A DNA stretch of 64,000 nt from Patiria pectinifera (Eukaryota; Echinodermata; Asteroidea; Valvatida; Asterinidae). The first letter of the stretch is position 1. The number at the start of each line of letters is the position of its first letter. The notes under the pieces were generated by a model, which was not told the DNA's origin, did not search any database, and saw only the letters and a list, made by a program, of their open reading frames with translations. Both the position numbers and the translations under genes were made by a program. The DNA lies in assembly GCA_029964075.1 (NCBI GenBank), contig CM057135.1, positions 1,163,001 to 1,227,000 of the forward strand, written 5' to 3'. This document shows positions 1 through 9,665 of this stretch, in pieces.

Positions 1-339
1 TTACAAACAAATGAAATATGCCGCTATATGAGTGAACAATTGTTCAAATTGATACTATTTCCAATGTATTGCGAATTGGACAGTTCCAGACAGTCCGCCG
101 ACGTTTTGTCGGTGCAACAGCGTACATTATTACGCCGCTACCTGCCCGTGCTATTCTGACAGCGAATGTAGGGAACAGGTCAACTCGGACCCAGTTCAAA
201 TCGTACCCATTTAATCGAATGCAGGTTAACTCGTATCTATAAGCACCCGTATTAATTAACTGCAAGAAACGAGCTATTGACTTTGGGATGAAAATATACG
301 AAACTGTCAGGTACATGGTTAAACTCTCCCTGAATTCGT

Positions 340-720
340 ACCATGTGCAACATACATCTCATACGTACGACACATGTATTTTAACGCGTACGTATGAATT
401 AATCGTATGTCGTACCTACGACATACGTACGACATGTAAGTCGTAGATGTTAATCGCACGAGATACAAGTCGTTCTCACAAGATATGTTGTGTACCACAT
501 AATCAACAAACAAGTCGAACATAAGAGTTACAATTCATATTTCTTACACACGAGATATTAAGTCGTACATATATATGATTTTGTCGTATGCGACATATAT
601 CGTACCCTGTCGACTCGACTTATGCACGACATATATGTCGTACCGGCACCTGTCGACATTATGTCATATGTTTGATATGTCATACCCTGTCGACATATAT
701 GTCGTACCCTGTCGATGATA
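340..720. repeat. Array of palindromic GACATATATGTC phrases
   Basis: A run of short self-complementary words (ACGACATACGTACGAC, CGACATATATGTCGTACC, CCTGTCGACATATATGTCG) recurs with irregular spacing, densest at 590-720. The word is palindromic, so the array can fold locally. I see no coding potential. It resembles other phrase arrays in this window in style but not in sequence. Confidence 0.6.
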
Positions 721-1559
721 TTAGTGGTACATACGAACCATAACTTATAAGTTGTTCATACAAGTTAAAATCAGTCTTACAGAATAAGTTTGCTGAGGGA
801 GAGATATTTTTTTTTCTCCCATATCCCCTCGACAGCTTAGGAGAAATACCTCCCCCCCCCAAAAAAAAAAGTCAGCGGTAGATATACTCAATAGTGTGAG
901 CGCTTTTTTTGCCGCTGAACGTGAAAGCGCAGCGTGTCTCACTGCATGGCGCCAGCCGGGCCGGTGCCTACAGTGGACGGCCCCAACGTGGCCTCTGTGC
1001 ATGGTGACATCGTTTTTGCCGGCGTGCGGTTTTGTACCATTTGCCGTTTTTTGAAGGTCTAATTTTTCATCCTTTTCATTTCATTTTCGACCCAAACTAT
1101 GTGTAACTTATAAATATTATTCTACTATTATTTAAGATTTTAAGGGGGTGTTTTACAATAATTATTGTTACCACAGGCCGTCTGGTTTATAAACCTTTGG
1201 TCGTATTATGCAATTTAATAAATATTCATTTTTTTGTCAGCCGTTATCCAATGAGAGAAGACTATTTACCATAGCGCGTACTAATTATCATATTCAGCAT
1301 ACACGGTTGCGTCAAGGCTATCTTCCGCCTCGACTTACTGTACGGCTGTTTGCGAAAGTCGGTGTGGGGCGTACGTACATGCACACAAAGCACACGCAAG
1401 GGTCGTTGGGGCTAACGGTATAGTACAACATTGTGTTGCTGCGCGCGGGGTGTGCGGTAGCGGGAACAAGCTCATAATGGGAACAAGCTGATAGCCTTGG
1501 TCAAGGCTAAATTGATATGGAATACTGCGACTAACGAATTTCAATAAGTAAATAAAGGA
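721..1559. other. No gene recognised
   Basis: Low-information sequence with a C9/A10 homopolymer run near 850-870 and no convincing coding region, RNA gene or terminal repeats. Confidence 0.4.
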
Positions 1560-2291
1560 GCTCTATAGTATACCTCATAGCTTGAATCTCTCCGCATCTC
1601 CTGCGATTATAGCTGATGAGCTTTGCTTCGACGAGCTGCACTGCTGTCCTGTAGTTGCCCACGGTACTCAGAGAGAGATCAAAGTTATTCAACTCCTTTG
1701 ATTAAAAGTTGCTCATTTGCACTAGATCATCTGGTTTGGACAGCTGTTGCTTGAGGTTAAATTGCCTCTCGGCAAGCCGCACTCTAGCAAGTTTCGTTAC
1801 GCGAGAATTACATTCACTTTGCATTAGATCCATGAAGTCTCGACACTCCTCCTGGGTCCCGGCAGCCCTTGCTCGGATGGCAATACCATTTTCAGATTGC
1901 ACATTCTTTTGAGGTCGTAACTATTTTGATAGCATTTGACAGCTCGTCCAGGTCGCTCCCGTCTTGGAAAGCTGTGGCTAGTGCAGCTTTGACACATCTG
2001 TCAAAATGCTGTGGACGAATATAGTCCCACATGTTATTCTTGTTAGAACAGCCTGGTGATCGAGGTGCAGTTTTCTGGACTGGATCTTTCCTGAGGTGTA
2101 GAAGCAAGTTGCTTGCCAGTCGCATTACACTACTCGTGTAAGTCCCCCTCATTAGCTTGTTACCAACATTTCGGGCAATTGCCTGGTTTCCCAGACACAC
2201 TATAAAGGCATCCGCTCTGACTGTTTTTTTACCCACTTCATCAAACAGCATGATAGAAAAGACCTCTTTCACCAAAGGCATGCTTGCCTCT
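1560..2291 (-). pseudogene. C-terminal part of a zinc-finger/tyrosine-recombinase-like (Crypton-like) protein
   Basis: Two minus-strand open stretches in different frames (2281-1892 and 1902-1702), followed by a third, together read as one conserved block. It includes MPLVKEVFSIMLFDEVG at the start, a middle region with NVGNKLMRGTYTSSVMRLA, and an end at about 1690-1565 with VEAKLISYNRRRCGEIQAMR. The last motif matches the start of a tyrosine-recombinase-like domain in a widespread, mostly uncharacterised metazoan protein family; the arginine of NRRRCGE would be the first catalytic arginine. The rest of that domain (HxxR and the tyrosine) is missing, so the gene is truncated at its 3' end. 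It continues the zinc-finger fragment at 3676-5344, from which a LINE (2294-3675) separates it. The family link is from memory; the Crypton assignment is an inference. Confidence 0.55.
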
Positions 2292-2293
2292 TC

Positions 2294-3675
2294 ATTATTA
2301 TTATTATTATTATTATTATTTTATTAAAAACCACAAATCGTGACCCAAAGGTCAAATTGCATGTGATCATTACAATTAAAACTTTAAAATATAAATTAAG
2401 AGTACATGTACATTAAAAAACTGTTACAAAAAAATAAATAAATAAATAAAAGGAGTAAAGAAATACTCATTCACATAACTCGTACAAACCGAAGACACAG
2501 ACATGATTAAGTTAAATACCATCACTACCCCCCCCCCCCACAGGTGCCGAATTCCATCTGGCTTAATTGTTTAAAATTCTAGTAAAAAAGGGGATGGGGC
2601 TGTTATGAAAGCGACTGGTTCGAGTTGACAAGGATGAAAAATGATGGCTATTACGAAGGGTTCTCCCATGACTCTCCTGTCTAGTAGGAGGCATAATTGA
2701 ATCTGTACGGATGTTATGAACCAAGCCTTGGGCAAAATTGACACAGTGCTCTCTTCTCCTATCAGCAAGAGAGTCTAGTTCACATGCTACCAGTGATTCT
2801 GGGTATGAGGTGTAATTGTTACCTTGAATTATTCTACAAACCCTCTTTTGGATTTGCTCAATGTCGTCAGATTGTTTTTTAGTGATACCAGAGTGCCATA
2901 CAACATCGGCATATTCAAGAATTGGTCTAACATAGCCTTTATATACAATACACAGTTCATTAGAGGAAAAACCAAACTTCTTCAGGGTTCTCAACATGAA
3001 TAACTTCATGTTAGCTTTTTTAAGGGTGTGATCAATATGCCAGTTCCATTTTAGGTCATTCTGAAGCCAGAGGCCAAGAATTTTGGCTTCATGGACAAGA
3101 GTCAAAGGTTCACCTTCAATTGTAAGATCACAAACCAGAGGAGGGTTTTTCTTGAAACACACTTGTAGAGCCTGACACTTTGAGGGATTGAGTTTAACAT
3201 GATTAATGTTTGACCATTCAACCAATTCATCTAAGTCATTTTGAATCAAACCACTGAGAGAAATGTTCCTTCTTTCGGCGAATGTTAGGTCATCAACATA
3301 TTTGAGGTATTTACAGTTCGCCTTATCAGCTGCATCATTAACAAAGATTTGAAAACCTAGTGGTCCTAATTTGGTGCCCTGTGGGACACCACCTTTAAGG
3401 ACCAAATAATCAGAGCATACATTATCAATTCTAACACAGCGTTCTGTTGTGAAGGAAATCACAAATCCATGGAACTATAGAGCCTCGGACACCAAGACGA
3501 ATAATCTTGTCAATAAGAAGGTTGTGATCTACAAGATCAAACGCCTTAGAAAAGTCCGTAAGCACTACAGTCCCAACATTGTGACTTTCCTCGGCACCTT
3601 GGAATAAATAATGAATTAGATCGATTAAGTAGTGACTCTTCAGTGATTCGTCCCGACATAACCAATGACTGGGTA
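2294..3675 (-). mobile_element. 5'-truncated LINE (Jockey/CR1-like), copy A, with reverse transcriptase
   Basis: A minus-strand frame of 299 residues (3462-2563) holds the C-terminal half of a reverse transcriptase: GGVPQGTKLGPLGF, then the catalytic KYVDDLTF, then LNPSKCQ and the thumb and connection region. Upstream, in another frame, the first catalytic block VVLTDFSKAFDLVDH lies at about 3580-3530, so one frameshift (near 3465) separates motif A from motif C. The 3' untranslated region ends in an (AAT)n tail at 2294-2321 on the opposite strand, as non-LTR elements do. The endonuclease and 5' end are absent. The element sits inside the zinc-finger/recombinase-like gene and breaks it. Its 3' UTR is similar to that of the LINE at 6240-7620, so both belong to one group. 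Confidence 0.85.
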
Positions 3676-5344
3676 ATTAAAGCAGTTGACTTTGTGTAGG
3701 ACCATCACAAGCACCTGGACATTTGTGACGACTGATCAGCTTCAACTGCAACCACTCAAAACATTTTGGGCAAGGACCATAGTGTGTAACATCAAACTGG
3801 CCCGAGTTGAACCTCCTTCCCAAGACAACTTCACCACGCTTCTTCTTCAACACATCAATATTATGCTAATGATCTCCCCTGAATCGGAGCACGGCAATTT
3901 TTCTTTTCCTCTCCTTCAGCTTGAGTTCCGCATCTTCTTTGGAGTATGTGTCATTGGGTTCTAACCTCTTGATTTCTCTCACATCCGGCTCGTGATGATG
4001 CTTCTGAATGGCCAAGTGTTTCGAGAAGTTAGAGAAGACGTTCTTTCCTGGTGCACAAAATGGACAATGGTGGTATGCATCGTACTTTCTGGAGCATTTC
4101 TTTTTCTTACCTTCTCTAGAGTGTGTTACTAGCTTGACATAAATACTCCTGTGCCTGCCGTCTCTTTGAATGTTGTCAGAAATCGTTACTTCATCATCAC
4201 TATCTGACACCTGCGAAGACTCATGGCTGGGAACAAGTAATGGGAACTTCACAGATTCATCTGATTCATCAGACTCTCAATCCGAGTCCGATACTACCTC
4301 TTCATCAGACAGATTTGTATCAAGACCATAGTCATCATGGGCATTAACTAACTGTGCAATTATTTTTCTACATTTTCTGTCCGACTCTGGCAAAGACGTG
4401 TGGCTTGAAGCAGGAGAAGGAAGAATTGCAGCTTTTTCCGACTGACCATCTGAGATTTCTTCTTCAGAACCATCCGAGATCGCCATTTCATTCAGAACCA
4501 TCTGAGATTGACGTGTCTGCTTCAGAACCATCTGAGATTGACGTTTCTTCTTCAGAATCATCTGATATCGGCTTTTCTTCTTTAGAACCCATCTGAGATC
4601 TGCAACTGGCTATCTGTTATCAGTATTACTTCTGTAGAACCATCTGGGATCTCCCACTGACCATCTGAGATGGACATTTCTTCTTCAGAACCATCTGAGA
4701 TCGACTTGTCTACTTTAGAACCTTCTGGGATCACTGACTGGCCACCTGAGATTGGCTTTTCTTCTTTAGAACCAACCGGGATCACTGACTGGCCGCCTGA
4801 GATTGGCTCTTCTTCTTTAGAACCATATGGGATCACTGACTGGCCACCTGATATTGGTTTTCTCCTTTGGAACCATTTGGGATCACTGACTGTCCACCTG
4901 AGATCGAAGTTTTTGTTTAGAACCATCTGGGATCACTGAATGGCCAACTGAAATTGGCTTTTCTTCTTTAGAGCCATCTGGGATCACTGACTGGCCACCT
5001 GAAATAAGCGTTTTTTGTTAAGAACCATCTTGGATCACTAACTGGCCACCTGAGATTGGCTTTTTTTCTTTAGAACCATCTGGGATCACTGAATGGCCAC
5101 CTGAGATTGGCTTTTCTTCTCTAGAACCATCTGGGATCACTGACTGGCCACCTGAGTACCTGACCTTGTCTCCCATTTCCTTGGCCTGATATTCTTTAGC
5201 CCTCTCAATATCTGCGTTGTACTTGAGGAGATACTTGGATGCAGATTTTGAGAGGGAAGCTGGAAAAGAAAAAAGTTCATTATCATTAGAAATGTGGCTA
5301 CATTGTTTTGTGATCTTTCTCCTTGGTGGAAAAATGTTGGACAT
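3676..5344 (-). pseudogene. N-terminal part of the zinc-finger/recombinase-like protein, with acidic repeat region
   Basis: Reading from 5344 downward: a short N-terminus (MSNIFPPRRKITKQ), a 17-residue repeat region (units like SKEEKPISGGQSVIPDG), an acidic Ser/Asp stretch (LSDEEVVSDSD), then a zinc finger (CPFCAPGKNVFSNFSKHLAIQKHH, about 4070-4000). After that come the conserved HNIDVLKKKRGEVVLGRR block and a second finger (YGPCPKCFEWLQLKLISRHK, about 3790-3730). From 4561 to 3680 one frame is kept, interrupted only by a TGA at 4277-4279 and a TAG near 3866; the repeat region adds frame changes. The paired-finger plus KRGEGE-like block is the hallmark of a widespread metazoan family whose C-terminus resembles a tyrosine recombinase. 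The downstream part lies at 1560-2291, beyond a LINE insertion. Probably a dead transposon-derived gene. Confidence 0.55.
4485..5165 (-). repeat. Coding minisatellite, 51-bp unit (17 residues), roughly eleven copies
   Basis: Plus-strand units begin GAACCATCTGGGATCACTGA and recur every 51 bp from about 4620 to 5160. At 4485-4590 there are shorter 30-36-bp derivatives (GAACCATCTGAGATTGACG). On the minus strand each 51-bp unit encodes 17 residues of the type SKEEKPISGGQSVIPDG, so copy number can change without breaking the frame. Several units carry indels that do shift it. Confidence 0.85.
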
Positions 5345-5763
5345 ATTCTAGAAATAGAACCTGGAAGCAACATATCATGCAGCAAGCTTCCAGAACCCTC
5401 GCTAGGTAAGTAGTAGATTTTATCAATTAATTATTACTCGGTGAACAAGCCCAGAGAACAAAAAGCAAAACTCTTCAACTCCAAACAAAAGAAATGCAGG
5501 TCTGAAGAATCAAGGAACTTGTTAAGTTGTTACTTAAAAATAACCAGGAGAGTAGTGCTGCAGCCGAACTGCTGAACCGAACAAAAAATAGCCGAACTTG
5601 GCCTTCCTAACCGAACCGAACCCAAATGTCAGTTCGGAAGAGTCGCTAGGAATTCTAAAGCTTGCTATGAAAGGGCAAAATTAACGCGCACGGATAATTG
5701 AATTTACCGTGTGGAAAAGTCTCTGCATTCATCTTGATTATTTGCGATGTTCTAGCCAGGCAT
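5345..5763. repeat. Gene-free stretch with a dispersed CCGAAC-rich repeat
   Basis: At 5555-5640 the sequence AGTGCTGCAGCCGAACTGC leads into CCGAACCGAACC-type words. A diverged inverted counterpart lies at about 19640-19735. This looks like one end of a dispersed repeat; the remainder shows no coding signal. The last nine bases are the target duplication of the next element. Confidence 0.35.
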
Positions 5764-6228
5764 TAGCCCCATAAATGTGGCCTATTTACTGGACTGCCTC
5801 CGTAAACATAGGCCACACACCGACCATGTACAAAAACGTGTCGACGGAGCCAAATTTTGATTTTCACATTTAGGCTTACTTTGTAGGTTTTTTTTTTGCT
5901 TTAGAAGCATTCTCACCCTCTATATAGGCTAATCAGAAAGTGCTGCCTTTTTCAGATGTCCATTTTTCGTGAAATTTCCAGATTCATTTTTACATTTTCG
6001 TATCAAAATTTCAACATGAAATTTCACAAAAATTAGACATCTGAAAAAGGCAGCACTTTCTGATTAGCCTATATAGAGGGTGAGAATGCTTCTAAAGCAA
6101 AAAAACCTACAAAGTAAGCCTAAATGTGAAAATCAAAATTTGGCTCCGTCGACACGTTTTTGTACATGGTCGGTGTGTGACCTATGTTTACGGAGGCAGT
6201 CCAGTAAATAGGCCACATTTTGGGGCTA
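5764..6228. mobile_element. Foldback MITE, MULE-like, with 9-bp target duplication
   Basis: Two ~213-bp arms (5764-5976 and 6014-6228) are almost perfect reverse complements around a short A/T-rich loop. The termini read TAGCCCCATAAATGTGGCC and, on the other side, GGCCACATTTTGGGGCTA. Both ends are flanked by the direct repeat GCCAGGCAT (5755-5763 and 6229-6237). The 9-bp duplication and long terminal inverted repeats fit a non-autonomous Mutator-like element. The near identity of the arms suggests recent insertion or arm homogenisation. It encodes nothing. Confidence 0.9.
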
Positions 6229-6239
6229 GCCAGGCATAT

Positions 6240-7620
6240 AATAGGATATTTCATTTCATTTCATTTCTAATTGGTTTATTATAAAGCATCATGAATCGCA
6301 GCCAAGGGCTGAATTGCACATGATTTACATTTTCGTTTTAACAGCTAAAAAAAATACAATAATACCATAACATTACACTAAATATGATATATATGTTAAA
6401 ATGTTCCTGATAAAGCTTGCACAACACATCACAAGAAAAAAAATTAAAATATAATAAAATGAAAAGTTCCCCCAGTCTGTGAAAACTAAAACCCATTTTT
6501 CGTAAAAACAAACAGGCACATTAAAAAAACATTGGATATTATACAATAAAAAGCCTCAATTAATCCAAGTTTGAAATTTTGGCCTTTTTCAGTAAACTAA
6601 TCAAGTATGGGAGCGCACTTTTCTGCATACGCGTTGATTTACAACGGGGCTCAGGATACTGATTAGGTCTCCTAGATGACATCCTATTCGTATGTTCAGG
6701 GGGGGAGGAGGTTTCTAAATTGAGATGTAGTCTTGAAAGTTTTATCAATAAAAGAAACAGACTGTGACTCCCTACGTTCCTCAAGTGACATCAGGTTACA
6801 TTCACACATAACATCATTGTAGGTGCTATATTTACTGCCCATTATGATACGAAGGGCTCTTTTTGTATTCTTTCAAGGATAATTTTATCATGTTTTGTGA
6901 GTGCTCCACTCCACACAGGTGAAACGTATTCGGTCACAGGCCTAATTAAACTAGTGTATATTGTCATTAGATCATTGATGGGGAGACTATGACGTTTTAA
7001 GAGCCGTAACATGTGAATTCTACTATTCGCTTTCTTGGTCATGCTTTGGATTTGTTTGCTCCACTTAAGATCATTCTGGATTATATAACACCAAGAATTT
7101 TAGCGTCATTTACAGTTTCCAGGTGATGATCGCCGATACACAGTGTAGGGTAGTCAGGAGGGTTACGCATGAATGAGAAGTCCATTCTCGCCCATTTCAC
7201 TGGGTTCAGTTTCATTGTTTCTCTTCGCACCAAGTCACCAATACATTGAGTGATAGCTGAATATTGGGTGGCTGCGTGGATTTTCTACACTCGACAATTG
7301 ACATGTCATCCACGTATTTGAACATGGAGACATCAGCAGTCACAGACCTTATACTGTTTATCATAGTAAGGAATATGACTGGTCCTAACTTGGATCCTTG
7401 TGGGACACCAGCTTGAAGGGTTTTCCAGTCGGAAAGTGTTGAACGGTACAGTACGCACTGCTGTCGACAGTTCAAGAAATCAGTTATCCAATAGATTAAC
7501 GAAGGCCGGAACTTTATATCGATCAGATTTCTGGATATATCGGGCAGATACGGTTTGAAAAAAATCGTACGCACCTCAGCACCTGCAATTCTCTCAATGA
7601 AAAGCTAGCATGCTCTGTTT
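6240..7620 (-). mobile_element. 5'-truncated LINE, copy B, same group as the element at 2294-3675
   Basis: The minus strand carries AGVPQGSKLGPVIFLTMIN and the catalytic KYVDDMSIVECRK at 7574-7212, then a thumb/connection fragment (MTKKANSRIHMLRLLKRH) at 7042-6842 and a basic C-terminal piece at 6784-6560. Each is in a different frame, so it is non-functional. The 3' UTR (about 6560-6270 on the reverse strand) resembles that of copy A and ends in a (GAAAT)n tail at 6245-6268. The 5' end near 7620 is uncertain. Confidence 0.8.
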
Positions 7621-8250
7621 GGACAAAACCATTAGCGATGAAGGGTGTGCTTTCCTCAGCACAATTTACCAGCATTTTCAAATTTTTTTCACCGTGTCAA
7701 AATTACAAATAATACTTTTTATGGAGTGAGAAACCTTTCCCTCATTCAAAATAAGTTCTTAATCATCACGAAATATTTTTTTTCGTAAAGAATTCATTCG
7801 AAAAACAATGTAATCTCCCGAAAGAGGGTGGATCCGTGCACAGAATGAGAATTCGATGAAAGTGGCGAAACGAAAATTTGATTTTTCTTTTACAGTAGCT
7901 ATTTGTCAGCTTCAGCTTGTTGCTAACAATAATTATGATTTAATAAGTTCAGTACAATAAGAAAACCTGTTTGTTCTTAGAACAAAACTAATCAACGACT
8001 AGAACGTTGAGGGCGCTCCATGCTTGAGCTGCCATTTAAATTTGCTCTGTTCATGGTTTAAAAAATCTCGTCAAATCTTCGTTTGTAGTTGTCATCGATC
8101 AATTTTTTTAGCAGCCTGTGTGTTTTTACCGATGTTTTAACAACTTGTGACTGAGTTTTGTGAAGTTATTGGATATCGTGCTTGTGATTTTCGTCGTTTT
8201 CTGTTTCATCGCTGTCATGGTTTGGACCACATGACTTACCCATATTCACC
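7621..8250. other. No gene recognised; possible 5' region of the following LINE
   Basis: AT-rich sequence with no coding signal. The last ~250 bp may be the 5' untranslated region of the element that begins coding at 8251; I cannot fix its 5' boundary. Confidence 0.3.
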
Positions 8251-9664
8251 ATGAACCCTATCGGTATGTACATCTGTAAAGTGACTGTTTTATTGGGACT
8301 GCTTTTACATTTGTCATCCCAACCCTCGCTGCCACCTCTACGTTTTGATCGTCCGACTGATTTACAAGTTCCAGATACTCCATCCAACGTTTACCATATT
8401 TCTGGTAGACAATCGTTTCTTCACATTAGGCCTAATCGTGGCACGTCAAGATCTACATTAAATCGGCCAATATTCAAATGATCGAAGCATGGCCTGACTT
8501 GCTTGCATATTCCAAGCCAAGATCCTCCACTGGACATTACCATCTGTATGGATGTTTCATTAAATCCAGGCCCTAACTTCAATGACAATAATAAATTACC
8601 TGAGGAATTGTCCACTCGTCACCTAACCTCAAGTGATTCGTCCTCAACTTTCCAGAGAAGTTCTATAGTAACGACGCACTCTTACATCTATTCCCGTCGA
8701 GAACTTTTTCGTCTGCGATGCTCATCCCATCGTCAACCGCTTGATCCTACTTCACTCCGATTGCTAAAGTCAAATGGCATACTCAAATACAGAGGGAAGC
8801 GATCGGGTCGACGTAAACATAAAATAAATGTGATTTTGAATAATCGACCTTCTGTCCCCTGCCTTCGAAGATCTTCGAAATTCCGGACACTGGTTACAAT
8901 GCCCCGTTGCTCTGAATATATTGCTGCACCTTCTGTTAGTTCCTGTTTGAAGTTATGTTCCCTCAATGTTCGATCACTGAGAAACAAGACAGCTGATTTC
9001 TTCGATTATGTCATCAGTACTCGCGCTGACGTGGTTGCTCTAACTGAGACGTGGCTTAAGGATGTTGATGATACCATCCGAGCTGAAGCAACTTCTCCTG
9101 GTAACAAACTCCATGATCAACCTCGTAGCATCTGTTCTGGTGGAGGTACTGCTCTTCTTTTTCGTTGTGGTATTGACGTCAAAAAAACTCTCTTTTGGAG
9201 ATCGTCAATCTTTTGAATTTTCCGAATGGCTTATTGGAACTGGGTCTCGGACATTTAGGCTCGTCGTTCTGTACAGGCCACCGTATTCCCCCAATCATCG
9301 GGTCACCGTAGCAACATTTTTTACAGAATTTTCCGACTATCTGGAATCTATCGTGCTTTGCAATGAGCCACTTGTCATCACTGGAGATTTTAATATCCAC
9401 GTCGATACATCAGATAACCCTGATGCTGTTCGCTTCTCTGAGTTGCTTACATCATTGAACTTGAAGCAGCACGTTGATAAACCTACTCATATTCACGGTC
9501 ACACATTGGATCTGTTAATTACCCGGCAGTCTGAGTCTATCATCCAAGACTCACCCGCTCCAGATTACTTGTTTTCTGATCATTATTCCATCTTGTGTAA
9601 CCTACGTTGGAGTAAACCATCTCTATCGGTAAGAGACAACTTTTCGAAAAATCAACTCCATTGA
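8251..9664 (+). pseudogene. LINE N-terminal region and apurinic-type endonuclease
   Basis: The frame opens at ATG 8251 with a hydrophobic N-terminus (MNPIGMYICKVTVLLGLLL), is cut by one in-frame TGA (8479-8481), then continues in the same frame through the 2A-like motif and a basic linker into the endonuclease. Endonuclease landmarks: LCSLNVRSLRNK (about 8955-8990), LTETWLKDVDD (about 9040), then after a frameshift near 9180 YRPPYSP, LVITGDFNIHVD (about 9370-9405), HTLDLLITR, and FSDHYSILC (about 9570-9600). These contain the expected Asn, Glu, Asp/Asn and Ser-Asp-His catalytic set. Its role is to nick target DNA to prime reverse transcription. Broken by at least one stop and one frameshift. 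Confidence 0.85.
8551..8574 (+). other. 2A-like (ribosome-skipping) motif, degenerate
   Basis: The translated sequence reads MDVSLNPGP just upstream of the endonuclease. The 2A consensus ends D-V/I-E-x-N-P-G-P. Here the invariant N-P-G-P and preceding D-V are kept, while the usual Glu is Ser. 2A-like peptides at this position are known in some metazoan CR1/L2-type elements. Whether this variant still causes skipping cannot be told from sequence. Confidence 0.65.
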
Positions 9665-9665
9665 T

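Noticed and set aside
4485-5165. CRISPR-like regular repeats
   Set aside because: Units are contiguous with no unique spacers, and the genome is clearly eukaryotic; it is a coding minisatellite.
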